Assembly (NCBI GenBank): GCA_024690205.1
Contig: JAILCX010000004.1
Location: 1 to 64,000 of the forward strand
Direction of reading: 5' to 3'
Source of the DNA: Lachnospiraceae bacterium
Lineage (GTDB): Bacteria; Bacillota; Clostridia; Lachnospirales; Lachnospiraceae
Length of the DNA stretch: 64,000 nucleotides
Position 1 is the first letter of the stretch. Each line of letters starts with the position of its first letter. A program made the translations under genes and the position numbers. The notes below the pieces were generated by a model, which saw only the letters and a list, made by a program, of their open reading frames with translations, was not told the DNA's origin and did not search any database. Below are positions 25,359 through 35,866 of this stretch, one piece after another.

Positions 25359-27185
25359 CTATTCCTTTAATCCGGTCACGGAATATACCATGATCTTATT
25401 GCTCTTTCCTTTAAGCGGGATCTCGCCGACTTCGGATGCTTCGATCCTGTCTTTTATCTCCTCATAAACATATTCGCTTATAAGGATCTGTCCGGCCTTT
25501 GCATTGCTTTCAAGTCTTGCGGATGTATTTACCGTATCTCCTATGGCGGTATAGTCCATCCTGTAGTCGGATCCTATGTTTCCGACAACGGCTTCACCGA
25601 AGTTGACTCCGACACCGAAGTTTACATCTTTGCCGTATTCTTCCTTGAGCCTGACTCCGAGAGTCTTTCCGCCCTCACATATATCAAGCGCCGAAGCAAC
25701 AGCCTTAAATACATAATCATCAAGGTCAAAAGGAGCATTAAAAACAGCCATTGCGGCATCGCCTATGAACTTGTCTATTGTTCCTCCGTGCCTGAAGATA
25801 CAATCGGTAACAAGTTTAAGATATTCATTCAAAATACCAACAACCTGCTCCGGATTAAGAGACTCTGACAAAGGGGTAAAGCCTCTTATATCAACGAAAA
25901 GCACAGCGATGTTTCTTTTTTCCCCGCCGAGTTTGATTTCAAAATCCCCGCTCTTTTGAAGGCTTTCGACAACTTCAGGGGCAACATATTTCTTAAATAC
26001 ATCAAGCGTATGTCTGCGCTTTATCTTCTCAACGAAATACTTTAATACTATAAATACCGCATCGGCGATAAGGAGGAATATCCATATGTAAATGCATGGT
26101 ATGTATGTGCCGCCTCCCGCAAGTATCCTTCCGAGTATGAGCCAGATTGCTCCGACAACGACAGATGAAACAAGTACGACGGGGAGCTTGTTCTTCCTTG
26201 CAAAAAGCAAATATCCAAAGGATAAAACAAATACTGTGAGAAAAAGCACAAGGTTGTTTATATCAACAGCTGTCTTGTTTTCAAGGTATGCCTGGATGAG
26301 GTTAGCGTGTGTCTCAGCGCCGTACATACTCTTTCCGCGGTCTATCGCGGGCAGATAAGCATCCTGCATTCCGGGAGCATATGCACCTACCAAAACTATT
26401 GCGTCTTTAAAGGCCTCGGGCGGAACTTTGCCGTCTAATACATCCTTAAATGAAACATGAGAATACTCTCCTGTTTTTCCCGAGTAGTAGAATCGGAACT
26501 GGCCGCTCTTATTCTCCTTGGGTATGAGGGCTGTCCTTCCCGTATTGTCACAGTACAGTTTATATATTTCGTAAGCAAAGGAATTTATCGAATCATATCC
26601 CAGTTCTTTAGCCTTTACGACCTCATCCGGGATCGCTTTGTTAGTCTGGGAAAATCTTACATACCCGTCCTTTGCGATAAGTGCATTTACAAATCCGGTC
26701 TTTGAAACTTCCGAAAGTTCATCATACGGGATCTCCAGATCCTCTATATGATCCGTATCGTAATATGCCTTTCCGGATACATCAAATACCACATCCCCGC
26801 GGTATACGATATTTGATCCGAATACGATATTTCCGTTTGCTTTTGATACGGCTTTTATAAGATCCTTATCGGCTTCGCCGGTCTTATCGACAAAAAGGAA
26901 ATCCACGCCGGTAACGGCAGGAGCTTTCTCGGGATCTGCATATAAAAGGTCAATGAGTTCGGCGGTCTTTTGTCTTGACCACGTCGTAAAATTCCCGTAT
27001 TCTGAAAGAGTTTCTTCATCAACTCCTATGATGATGATACCGCTGTCGGGTCCGGTAAGATCCGTGTAAAGCGGATCGGTAATGAACGAATCAAGCGCAT
27101 ACCACGGATCAAGTACGGTAATAAGCGCCGTCACAAGCGCCGCTGCCGCTATCAGTATGCATTTGAACCCGATGCTTTTCTTCAT
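25359..27185 (-). CDS. CHASE2-domain class III adenylate cyclase
   Basis: 608 residues: one N-terminal helix, a large extracytoplasmic CHASE2 sensor (about 30-310), three more helices (about 310-385) and a cytoplasmic cyclase domain (about 420-600). Metal aspartates are present in FVDIRGFTP and FIGDAAMAVF, the adenine-selecting Lys in TIDKFIGD, and the transition-state Asn/Arg in NTSARLE. An active ATP cyclase is likely. The signal sensed by CHASE2 is unknown. It is 6 bp upstream of relA, which pairs two nucleotide second messengers in one transcription unit. Confidence 0.9.
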   Translation of the reverse strand: MKKSIGFKCILIAAAALVTALITVLDPWYALDSFITDPLYTDLTGPDSGIIIIGVDEETLSEYGNFTTWSRQKTAELIDLLYADPEKAPAVTGVDFLFVDKTGEADKDLIKAVSKANGNIVFGSNIVYRGDVVFDVSGKAYYDTDHIEDLEIPYDELSEVSKTGFVNALIAKDGYVRFSQTNKAIPDEVVKAKELGYDSINSFAYEIYKLYCDNTGRTALIPKENKSGQFRFYYSGKTGEYSHVSFKDVLDGKVPPEAFKDAIVLVGAYAPGMQDAYLPAIDRGKSMYGAETHANLIQAYLENKTAVDINNLVLFLTVFVLSFGYLLFARKNKLPVVLVSSVVVGAIWLILGRILAGGGTYIPCIYIWIFLLIADAVFIVLKYFVEKIKRRHTLDVFKKYVAPEVVESLQKSGDFEIKLGGEKRNIAVLFVDIRGFTPLSESLNPEQVVGILNEYLKLVTDCIFRHGGTIDKFIGDAAMAVFNAPFDLDDYVFKAVASALDICEGGKTLGVRLKEEYGKDVNFGVGVNFGEAVVGNIGSDYRMDYTAIGDTVNTSARLESNAKAGQILISEYVYEEIKDRIEASEVGEIPLKGKSNKIMVYSVTGLKE

Positions 27186-27251
27186 TTCCCACTCACCATA
27201 AATTAATTCTTAATTATATCACGTTTTTAACTGTTTTTCACCACAAATCAC

Positions 27252-27303
27252 GGGTTCATTGGTGGGTTCATTGGTGGGTTCATTGGGGACGGTTCTCTCT
27301 GAC
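27252..27303. repeat. Triple 12-bp direct repeat with conserved tail behind groEL
   Basis: Three tandem copies of GGGTTCATTGGT (27252-27263, 27264-27275, 27276-27287, the last ending in G) lead into GACGGTTCTCTCTGAC. The unit lies between the groEL terminator and the cyclase gene and has no coding capacity of its own. The tail resembles short dispersed repeats common in clostridial genomes and linked there to REP-type transposases; that link is recollection, not shown here. Confidence 0.7.
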
Positions 27304-27336
27304 TTCAAAAAAGGACTCCGGAATTCCGGAGTCCTT
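27304..27336 (-). terminator. groESL intrinsic terminator
   Basis: A 26-bp perfect palindrome (27311-27336) centred on GGAATTCC, followed on the minus strand by TTTTGAA, 22 bp behind the groEL stop. Confidence 0.85.
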
Positions 27337-27357
27337 AATGATTGCTTTAAAAACGGT

Positions 27358-29285
<1,928 letters not shown>

Positions 29286-29342
29286 TATTCCTGCCTCCTT
29301 TTATATATGGCTCCGATACGAAGCCTAAATCCTTATTATCTG

Positions 29343-29369
29343 TTAGCACTCTTAATCTATGAGTGCTAA
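29343..29369. promoter_or_regulatory. CIRCE operator (HrcA binding site)
   Basis: A perfect TTAGCACTC-N9-GAGTGCTAA inverted repeat, identical to the CIRCE consensus. HrcA binding here represses groESL until heat stress. hrcA itself is not in the window. Confidence 0.97.
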
Positions 29370-29382
29370 CCTCACAAAGGGT

Positions 29383-29411
29383 ATATTAGCACTATGCCCT
29401 TTCCTTTGCAA
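29383..29411 (-). promoter_or_regulatory. groESL promoter
   Basis: TTGCAA (29406-29411), 17 bp, then TAATAT (29383-29388) on the minus strand. CIRCE lies immediately downstream in the transcribed leader. Confidence 0.8.
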
Positions 29412-29440
29412 TACACTTTATATTTTTTTAATAAATGGAA

Positions 29441-30151
29441 TCAGTCTGCAATCTTCAAACCGTGTTCAAGACGTTTTGTGTACTCGGGAGTGTTCTTCAT
29501 TTCATACTTGCGTGCGAACATTTCGTACTCTGCATCAGACATAATATCTTCGATCTTTTGCTCAATATTTGTTTTGTATGCAATGCCTGCTGCCACAGAG
29601 GGCGCAAGAACGCTGTCCTCATAGTCATTGCAGCGTGAAACAACACTCTCTACATACTTTTCGGCTTCGCCTTCCAAAGCCATGGGGATAAGAACCCCGA
29701 AGATATCTCCGTCCATCCTTCCGATGACGAAGTAAGGCTTTGCTTCACTTTCTATGATACCGGCGATGATCTTTATAAGTCTGTCAGACTCATCATCCCC
29801 GAAATTGTCGTTTACGAATTTCCAGCTGTTTATATTAAAGTTGATTATGGCAACGGGCAGCACTTCAGAACGATCTATGGTTGCGATCCTCTTTTCAAAA
29901 TAGTCTGCGTTAAAAAGACCTGTAAGCTCATCCCTTTGTGAATTGCTGTGCAATGCCGCTTTACGCTCATCAACAAAGCGCATGATCTCCGATGGCGTCA
30001 TTTCCCCTTCGATCTCATATCTTGGATTGTTCTTTCCTTTTTCACAAACCTTAATACTGACCGAAAAAGTTTCATCCTCGATCTCCATGCATTTTTTCAG
30101 TTCATCAAGCTGGTATGTATCACACAGCGAAAACTTTTTTTCCAAAGCCAT
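29441..30151 (-). CDS. GGDEF-like domain protein with degenerate active site
   Basis: About 236 residues. The first 70 (SIKVCEKG.. and EGEMTPSEIMRFVDERKAAL) match nothing I recognise. DELTGLFNADYFEKRI then opens a typical GGDEF domain, but the signature reads MDGDIF instead of GGDEF. Diguanylate cyclase activity is therefore unlikely; the domain could bind nucleotide or protein. The ATG at 30151 is preferred to a GTG six bases upstream; neither has a well-spaced ribosome binding site. It lies 4-10 bp behind cysE. Confidence 0.75.
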   Translation of the reverse strand: MALEKKFSLCDTYQLDELKKCMEIEDETFSVSIKVCEKGKNNPRYEIEGEMTPSEIMRFVDERKAALHSNSQRDELTGLFNADYFEKRIATIDRSEVLPVAIINFNINSWKFVNDNFGDDESDRLIKIIAGIIESEAKPYFVIGRMDGDIFGVLIPMALEGEAEKYVESVVSRCNDYEDSVLAPSVAAGIAYKTNIEQKIEDIMSDAEYEMFARKYEMKNTPEYTKRLEHGLKIAD

Positions 30152-30161
30152 AATCACCCCG

Positions 30162-31121
30162 TTAGATCACGTAATACCACTCATCACCCTGTCGGATCTC
30201 TTCGCTCTTTAGCTCGTTTGCATCATTCTTGTATTCCATCTCCAGGTTCTTCATGCTGACTCTGGTGTCGGCATCTATCGAACATGTGATGAACGTGTTA
30301 CCGCCTATTACCGTATTTTCACCGATAACGGTATCGCCTCCCAGGATGGAAGCGTTCGCATATATGGTAACGTTGTCGCAAATGGTAGGATGTCTCTTTT
30401 TGCCTGAGAGTTTCTGTCCTCCCCTTGTCGATAATGCTCCTATAGTAACACCCTGATATATCTTTACGTTTTTTCCTATGACTGCCGTTTCACCGATAAC
30501 TATACCCGTACCGTGGTCGATAAAGAAATACTTTCCGATCGTTGCACCGGGATGGATATCTATACCTGTCTGCGAGTGTGCATATTCGGTCATAAGTCTC
30601 GGAAGGACCGGAACTTTTTCCTTATATAATTCATGCGCAAGTCTGTAGACGGTTATCGCATAAAGGCCAGGATAGGCAAGTATTATCTCTTCAAGTGAGC
30701 CTGCTGCCGGATCACCGTCAAATGTGGCAAGAAGATCTGTTTCAATATAATCGCGGACCTCGGGAAGCCTTTCAAAAAAGTTCTTGCAGATCCTGTAGCT
30801 TTCCTTTTTAAGATCTTCATCCGACATGTTTGCCGTATCATCCCTGAAGCCCAAAGCCAGCGTGACCTGCTTGTTAAGATGATAAAAAGCATCCTCTATC
30901 GTTACGGCAAAGCTCGTCTTGGGATTAAAGATCTTGTGTGAACGGTCCCTGAAAAAACCTGGATATACGATCCTGAAAAAGCTCGATACAAGTTCCTGAA
31001 CTTCCTCTTTATCAGGTTTGCTAAAGAGGTCTATCTCATCGATATTCTTTTTCCCGTCATAATCATCAAGTAGTTTTTTTACGATCGAATCGGTTTCTTC
31101 CCGGTTAACTATCTCTTTCAT
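30162..31121 (-). CDS. cysE: Serine O-acetyltransferase, EpsC-type
   Basis: Makes O-acetylserine, the CysK substrate. 319 residues: a helical N-terminal domain and a left-handed beta-helix of hexapeptide repeats (about 190-290) with the catalytic blocks HPGATIGKYFFIDHGTG and GVTIGALS. The C-terminal MKNLEMEYKND tail differs from the Ile-ending CysK-binding tail of enterobacterial CysE, as in the EpsC branch. It is 71 bp behind mnmA with its own candidate promoter. It is more than 25 kb from cysK, and no Rrf2-type operator is seen here. Confidence 0.9.
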   Translation of the reverse strand: MKEIVNREETDSIVKKLLDDYDGKKNIDEIDLFSKPDKEEVQELVSSFFRIVYPGFFRDRSHKIFNPKTSFAVTIEDAFYHLNKQVTLALGFRDDTANMSDEDLKKESYRICKNFFERLPEVRDYIETDLLATFDGDPAAGSLEEIILAYPGLYAITVYRLAHELYKEKVPVLPRLMTEYAHSQTGIDIHPGATIGKYFFIDHGTGIVIGETAVIGKNVKIYQGVTIGALSTRGGQKLSGKKRHPTICDNVTIYANASILGGDTVIGENTVIGGNTFITCSIDADTRVSMKNLEMEYKNDANELKSEEIRQGDEWYYVI

Positions 31122-31130
31122 CTTTTCCTC

Positions 31131-31192
31131 TTAAGATATATCTTAACGTCGTCCTTTTGATTTTCACATTTATAGTGAAGTGTGTCAAATGG
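31131..31192 (-). promoter_or_regulatory. cysE leader: candidate promoter and palindrome
   Basis: On the minus strand TTGACA is followed after 17 bp by GAAAAT, within the mnmA-cysE gap. The transcribed part holds a perfect 16-bp palindrome TTAAGATATATCTTAA (31131-31146) just before the ribosome binding site, and a TTCAC-N7-GTGAA repeat (31163-31179) lies in the promoter. Neither resembles the sulfur operator at 330, 2919 or 4588. Confidence 0.45.
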
Positions 31193-32263
31193 TTATTTAT
31201 CAGCCATAATGATCCCGCCTCCGATCACGCAATCATCCTCATCGTACAAAACGGCTGACTGCCCGGGAGCTGCCGCTCTTACGGGTTTTTCAAACTCGAT
31301 CACCATTGTATCTTCGTCCCTTAAGTAGGCTTCGGCACTTTGAGCCTTATGATGATAACGTACCTTCGCGCGGCATTTTATCTTTTCGTTTATCGAAGGC
31401 TTTGGGATACTCATAAAGTTTACATCAGTGCAGGTTATCACATCCGAATAGATGGAATCCTCATCCCCTATGACTATCTCATTCCTTGATACATCTATTT
31501 TTTTTATGTATGCCGGGTAACCCAAAGGAAGTCCCAGTCCTTTACGCTGACCCACCGTATAGCGGATTATTCCCTTATGGCGCCCGAGTATATTGCCTTC
31601 TTCGTCTACAAAGTTCCCTTCTCCCAAAAGACCGTCCGGAGCATTTTCTTCTATAAACTCGGCATAATGACCTTCAGTTACAAAACAGATTTCCTGCGAA
31701 TCCTTTTTTTCGGATACGCTAAGGCCTTCATCTCTTGCGATCTGCCTTACCTCATCCTTCGAAAGATCTCCGAGGGGCATCAGTGTTTTTTCAAGCTGCT
31801 CCTGGCTTAAGCGGTAAAGCATATACGTCTGGTCCTTATTATCATGCATGGCTTTTTGGACCGTGTATCTGCCGTTATCCTTCTTAACTATGTAGGCATA
31901 ATGGCCGGTTGCAACAAAGTCCGCCTTCATGACCTTCGCGTTATAAAGCATCCCCTCCCATTTAACGTAACGGTTACATCCGACGCACGGATTAGGGGTA
32001 AGGCCCTTAACGTAATCCTCCACAAAAGGATCCGTTACCTTGCACTTAAAATCATTTATGCAATTGAACACATGAAAAGGTATGCCTATCTTTCTGGCAA
32101 TGATCCTGGCGTCCTCTATCTCACAGCAGCGGCTTTCGGTTCCGTCGGAAGACTCCCATGTCCGCAGTGTAAGGCCGGTGACATCATATCCCTGCCTTTT
32201 TAAAAGGAGCGCTGCAACCGCACTGTCAACGCCCCCCGACATACCAACTATTACTTTTGGCAT
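31193..32263 (-). CDS. mnmA: tRNA-specific 2-thiouridylase MnmA
   Basis: Thiolates U34 of tRNA-Lys, Glu and Gln. 356 residues with the PP-loop GMSGGVDSAVAALLL, the first catalytic Cys in NPCVGCN and the second in SQEICFV. Sulfur comes from a cysteine desulfurase, possibly the IscS encoded at 3340-4527 since no dedicated desulfurase gene is adjacent. It stands in front of cysE. The ribosome binding site is weak. Confidence 0.95.
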   Translation of the reverse strand: MPKVIVGMSGGVDSAVAALLLKRQGYDVTGLTLRTWESSDGTESRCCEIEDARIIARKIGIPFHVFNCINDFKCKVTDPFVEDYVKGLTPNPCVGCNRYVKWEGMLYNAKVMKADFVATGHYAYIVKKDNGRYTVQKAMHDNKDQTYMLYRLSQEQLEKTLMPLGDLSKDEVRQIARDEGLSVSEKKDSQEICFVTEGHYAEFIEENAPDGLLGEGNFVDEEGNILGRHKGIIRYTVGQRKGLGLPLGYPAYIKKIDVSRNEIVIGDEDSIYSDVITCTDVNFMSIPKPSINEKIKCRAKVRYHHKAQSAEAYLRDEDTMVIEFEKPVRAAAPGQSAVLYDEDDCVIGGGIIMADK

Positions 32264-32292
32264 TTATCTAATCCGTTTGACCTGATCCTTTA

Positions 32293-33414
32293 TCAGACAT
32301 CAAGTATCTCAGATGCTTCTTTGATCAGTTTTATTATAGGAAGATGCTGGGGACAAACCCTCTCGCACTGTCCGCATGCAACACACGCTGATGCTCTTCC
32401 GCTTCTTTGTACCAGCCCATTATAAAAGTTTTTTGACCTCCAGTCATCAGGATATCTTCTTAAAGTGTTTACGGTCCTGAAAACATCGGGAATGCTTATC
32501 TTCATCGGGCATCCGTCACAGCAGTATTTGCAGGCCGTGCATCCTATCTGGGGTATCTCAAGGATCTTGTCCGTAACTTCATTGACAACTTTAAACTCGT
32601 CTTCGGATAAGGGTTCAAAATTTTTGAAGGTTCCGATATTATCGTTCATCTGTTCTTCGTTTGACATTCCCGAAAGAATGGTCATGACTCCGGGAAGTGA
32701 TCCGACAAAACGAAGTGCCCATGAAGCGATAGACTTTTCAGGTCTTACAGCCTTAAACATTCCTTCTATCTCTGGCGTAAATCCCGCAAGCATTCCACCC
32801 CTCACGGGTTCCATTACGATTATGGGTATATTGCGTTCATGAAGGATATCGTAAAGTTCCTGTGAGCGTACAACGGGATTGGTCCTGTCAAGATAATTTA
32901 GCTGTATCTGTACAAACTCAATCTCCGGATGATCATCAAGGATCTTCGTTAAAAGCTCGGGACTTCCGTGGAAAGAAAATCCGAAGTGCTTTATCTTTCC
33001 TTCTTCCTTACGCTTCATGCACCAGTTGAAGCAATCGTATTTTACGTATACGTCGTAGTTGTTTCCTTCTTCGATCGAATGAAGAAGATAAAAATCGAAA
33101 TAATCGACCCCTGCTCTTTCAAGCTGTTCATTGAATATTCTTTCTACATCGCTTTCCTTTTTGATCTCCCAGGCGGGGAGTTTGGTAGCGATCATAAAGC
33201 TTTCTCTGGGATACCTTTTTACAAGAGCTTCTCTTGCCGCAACCTCCGAATTTCCGCCATGATAAACATATGCGGTGTCGAAATAATTCATGCCTGCATC
33301 CATGTATTTATCGACCATACGGCATACATGCTCATGATCGATAACTCCCTCATTTTCGGGAAGACGCATAAGTCCGAATCCAAGTTTAGGCATGGTATTA
33401 AGATCAATGCTCAT
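32293..33414 (-). CDS. Aldo/keto reductase with C-terminal ferredoxin-type domain
   Basis: 373 residues. The first 280 form an AKR barrel (PKLGFGLMRLP, FDTAYVYHGG with Tyr, ATKLPAW with Lys, LLHSIEEG with His). The C-terminus carries two cysteine sets, CTACKYCCDGCPMK and CVACGQCERVCP, that would hold [4Fe-4S] clusters. This fused type is widespread in anaerobes; the substrate is unknown. AAGGAG lies before the ATG. It lies between larC and mnmA in the same direction. Confidence 0.9.
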   Translation of the reverse strand: MSIDLNTMPKLGFGLMRLPENEGVIDHEHVCRMVDKYMDAGMNYFDTAYVYHGGNSEVAAREALVKRYPRESFMIATKLPAWEIKKESDVERIFNEQLERAGVDYFDFYLLHSIEEGNNYDVYVKYDCFNWCMKRKEEGKIKHFGFSFHGSPELLTKILDDHPEIEFVQIQLNYLDRTNPVVRSQELYDILHERNIPIIVMEPVRGGMLAGFTPEIEGMFKAVRPEKSIASWALRFVGSLPGVMTILSGMSNEEQMNDNIGTFKNFEPLSEDEFKVVNEVTDKILEIPQIGCTACKYCCDGCPMKISIPDVFRTVNTLRRYPDDWRSKNFYNGLVQRSGRASACVACGQCERVCPQHLPIIKLIKEASEILDV

Positions 33415-33452
33415 AACTAACTCCTTTCCCTGATCACATTCCTTTACACTTT

Positions 33453-34784
33453 TTAATTTCCTATAAGCTTTAATACTTCATCTATGGAAATGTTCTTTTC
33501 CCTTGCGATCCTTGCAAGGTCTTCATATTCGATCTTTTCTTTAACGACACCGTAGCCCTCTGATCTTTTAACACGCACCTCTCCAAAAGGAGTTTCTTTT
33601 TTGCTGACATTCCTTTGTAAGGTATAGCGGCGGCTTATGTTTTCTCTTATGCCCAGAGTGCTCGTATGTTCAAATATGAGCGATATCATTCTGTCCTTTA
33701 AAGAGCTGTCGCACATAACGGAAAGAAGTATGCCCTGTCTTGATTTTTTCATTCCGACCGGAATGGTATAAACATCAAGTGCTCCCTCTTCAAAAAACCT
33801 CTCTGTTGCAAACGCTATCTTTTCAGGAGTCATATCATCGATATTGCAGGATAACTCGGTCACGGTTTCATTATTTCCGGATGTGCTCCCAAGAAAAGCT
33901 CTTATACAGTTTGCCAGTTCAAAGTCCTTTTTCCCCATCCCGTAACCGATCTTGTCGGTCGTCATGACGGGCATGCTTTCAAAGGATTTCGCAAAATGCT
34001 TTAAAAGGGCGGCTCCTGTCGGAGTACAAAGTTCTCCTTTTATATGTCCCTGATACATCGGTATCCCTTTAAGGATAAATGCCGTTGCAGGTGCGGGAAC
34101 GGGAAGTACTCCGTGCGCACAGTGAACATGACCGCTCCCCACATGTATCGGTGAAGATATGATCTCATCGGGAGATATCTCTTCGACCAGCATGCAAAAC
34201 ATCGTAATATCGCATATTGCATCCATTGTTCCGACTTCATGGAAATGAATGTCCGTAACGGGAACACCGTGAGCATTGCTCTCAGCTTCAGCTATAAGTG
34301 AATAGACGCTCTTAACATCCTTCTTTACTCTGTCTGATACATTGAGATTGTCAACTATCTCCCCGATATCCCTCATCGATGTGTGAACATGGTGGTGATG
34401 ATGCCCGTGATCATGATAGTGGTCATGGTCGTGATGATGGTCATGGTCATGGTCGTGATGATGGTCATGGTCATGATGGTGTTCATGGTCGTGTTCGTGA
34501 TCATGATGATGATCATGATCGTGATGATGGTCGTGATCATCTTCGTGATGTTGATGATCATGCTCATACATATCCCCTTCGTCGACACCATCAACAAGAA
34601 CTCTCATATGCGTCCCGCATATACCGCATTTGGTCGCCTTTTCGGGCTTTACCGAAACATTCTTTATACCGGCCGACTCAAGCTTTTTTAAAAATCCTTC
34701 CTTATCGTCCAGTAATTCATAAAGGGCCGCCGAAAGCATATCACCGGCGGCACCCATTTGACAGTCAAGATACAGTGTTTTCAT
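33453..34784 (-). CDS. larC: Nickel-pincer cofactor biosynthesis protein LarC, His-rich
   Basis: CTP-dependent nickel insertase that completes the nickel-pincer nucleotide of lactate racemase-type enzymes. 443 residues in one frame, whereas some species need a frameshift between LarC1 and LarC2. The N-terminal LYLDCQMGAAGDMLSAAL and GSGHVHCAHGVLPVPAPA are family motifs. Residues about 74-134 are a run of His and Asp repeats ending in HHHHVHT, far longer than in many LarC proteins, likely nickel storage or delivery. larB lies directly upstream; larE and larA are not in the window. Confidence 0.93.
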   Translation of the reverse strand: MKTLYLDCQMGAAGDMLSAALYELLDDKEGFLKKLESAGIKNVSVKPEKATKCGICGTHMRVLVDGVDEGDMYEHDHQHHEDDHDHHHDHDHHHDHEHDHEHHHDHDHHHDHDHDHHHDHDHYHDHGHHHHHVHTSMRDIGEIVDNLNVSDRVKKDVKSVYSLIAEAESNAHGVPVTDIHFHEVGTMDAICDITMFCMLVEEISPDEIISSPIHVGSGHVHCAHGVLPVPAPATAFILKGIPMYQGHIKGELCTPTGAALLKHFAKSFESMPVMTTDKIGYGMGKKDFELANCIRAFLGSTSGNNETVTELSCNIDDMTPEKIAFATERFFEEGALDVYTIPVGMKKSRQGILLSVMCDSSLKDRMISLIFEHTSTLGIRENISRRYTLQRNVSKKETPFGEVRVKRSEGYGVVKEKIEYEDLARIAREKNISIDEVLKLIGN

Positions 34785-34793
34785 AAACGATAC

Positions 34794-35540
34794 CTATCTT
34801 TGATTTATCTTGTTTGCAAAAAAGCCTGCTCCGAAGCCGTTATCAATGTTAACGACCGTAACTCCGGCAGCACAGGAATTAAGCATCGAAAGCAACGCGG
34901 ATAATCCTTCAAAAGAAGCCCCGTATCCGACGCTTGTCGGTACTGCGATAACAGGACAGTCCACCAGTCCTCCTACTACGCTTGCAAGGGCTCCTTCCAT
35001 ACCTGCGATCGCTATCACAACGGAAGCTTCCATCAGGGTATCAAGATTTGCAAAAAGCCTATGTATCCCCGCAACTCCTACATCGTATACACGCTCGACT
35101 TCATTTCCGAGAAATTCGGCGGTAAGTGCAGCCTCCTCGGCTACCGGTATGTCACTTGTTCCTCCGGTAACAACGACGATCTTTCCTTTGCCGGTAATAT
35201 CGTGCTTCTTCCCAACAATGGCAAGCTTAGCTTTTTCGTAATACGTGATATCATCAAAACTCTCTTTAAGAACCTCTGCCTTGTCATCGGATAAACGCGT
35301 GATAAGTATTCCGTCATCCTGGCGGTCTTTCATGAGTTTTACTATATCCCTTACCTCATCCGCGCTTTTTCCTGCTCCGTATATAACCTCTCCGACTCCC
35401 TGGCGGTTTTTCCTATGTAGATCTATCTTGGCAAACCCGATATCCTCAAAAGGTTCTTTTTTTATCTTAAGCTGCGCTTCTTCTACCGATATCCTCTTTT
35501 GAGCGACATCTTCAAGAAGCTTCACAATATCCATGCTCAT
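34794..35540 (-). CDS. larB: Pyridinium-3,5-biscarboxylic acid mononucleotide synthase LarB
   Basis: Carboxylates and hydrolyses nicotinic acid adenine dinucleotide to give the pincer precursor. 248 residues; the C-terminal half is a PurE-like fold with VVTGGTSDIPVAEEAA, GVAGIHRL and AGMEGALASVVGGL. Two ATGs, MSMDIV, two codons apart; neither has a good ribosome binding site, so the exact start is open. Followed by larC after 9 bp. Confidence 0.92.
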   Translation of the reverse strand: MSMDIVKLLEDVAQKRISVEEAQLKIKKEPFEDIGFAKIDLHRKNRQGVGEVIYGAGKSADEVRDIVKLMKDRQDDGILITRLSDDKAEVLKESFDDITYYEKAKLAIVGKKHDITGKGKIVVVTGGTSDIPVAEEAALTAEFLGNEVERVYDVGVAGIHRLFANLDTLMEASVVIAIAGMEGALASVVGGLVDCPVIAVPTSVGYGASFEGLSALLSMLNSCAAGVTVVNIDNGFGAGFFANKINQR

Positions 35541-35548
35541 AAAAGTGT

Positions 35549-35866
35549 TCAGGCTCTGTTACCGGAAAGAGTCTTTTTGATGATGCCTTTGGGATCTTTG
35601 ATGAAAAGATATACGAGCCAGATGATAAGTCCCAGTGCCACAACACAAAGCCCGAGATATGAATCATTGAGCATATCCTCTCCGGCAGGTGTAAAGAATT
35701 CGGCTCCAAGCTCAGCGTATTCAAATACCGCATCGATAAGCCACATAAGAGAAGCTCCCCAGAACATAAGGCTTAACATTCCAAGCCTCATCGAATTATC
35801 GGGGGCCTTTTTATACCAGATCAAAGTTACCGTTATTGCTGCAAAAATAGTGATAAGAAGTGTCAT
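35549..35866 (-). CDS. Small membrane protein B of a pair, upstream of larB
   Basis: 105 residues with three predicted helices (about 1-18, 28-48, 73-92). I do not recognise the family. The middle helix reads MFWGASLMWLIDAVFEYAE, which parallels MLWGGSALLAFEHVWHGE in the neighbouring protein A, so the two are probably distant paralogues or halves of one complex. AAGGAGG precedes the ATG, and the ATG overlaps the stop of protein A. The gap to larB is 8 bp. Membrane location and constant linkage suggest a heteromeric unit; a role in nickel or lactate handling is only guessed from position. Confidence 0.8.
   Translation of the reverse strand: MTLLITIFAAITVTLIWYKKAPDNSMRLGMLSLMFWGASLMWLIDAVFEYAELGAEFFTPAGEDMLNDSYLGLCVVALGLIIWLVYLFIKDPKGIIKKTLSGNRA

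Noticed and set aside
34379-34786. Short HD-repeat reading frames and a possible CRISPR-like repeat in 34380-34570
   Set aside because: The repeats are CAT/GAT codons for the His-Asp tract of LarC, tandem with no unique spacers, and give low-complexity products in every frame.
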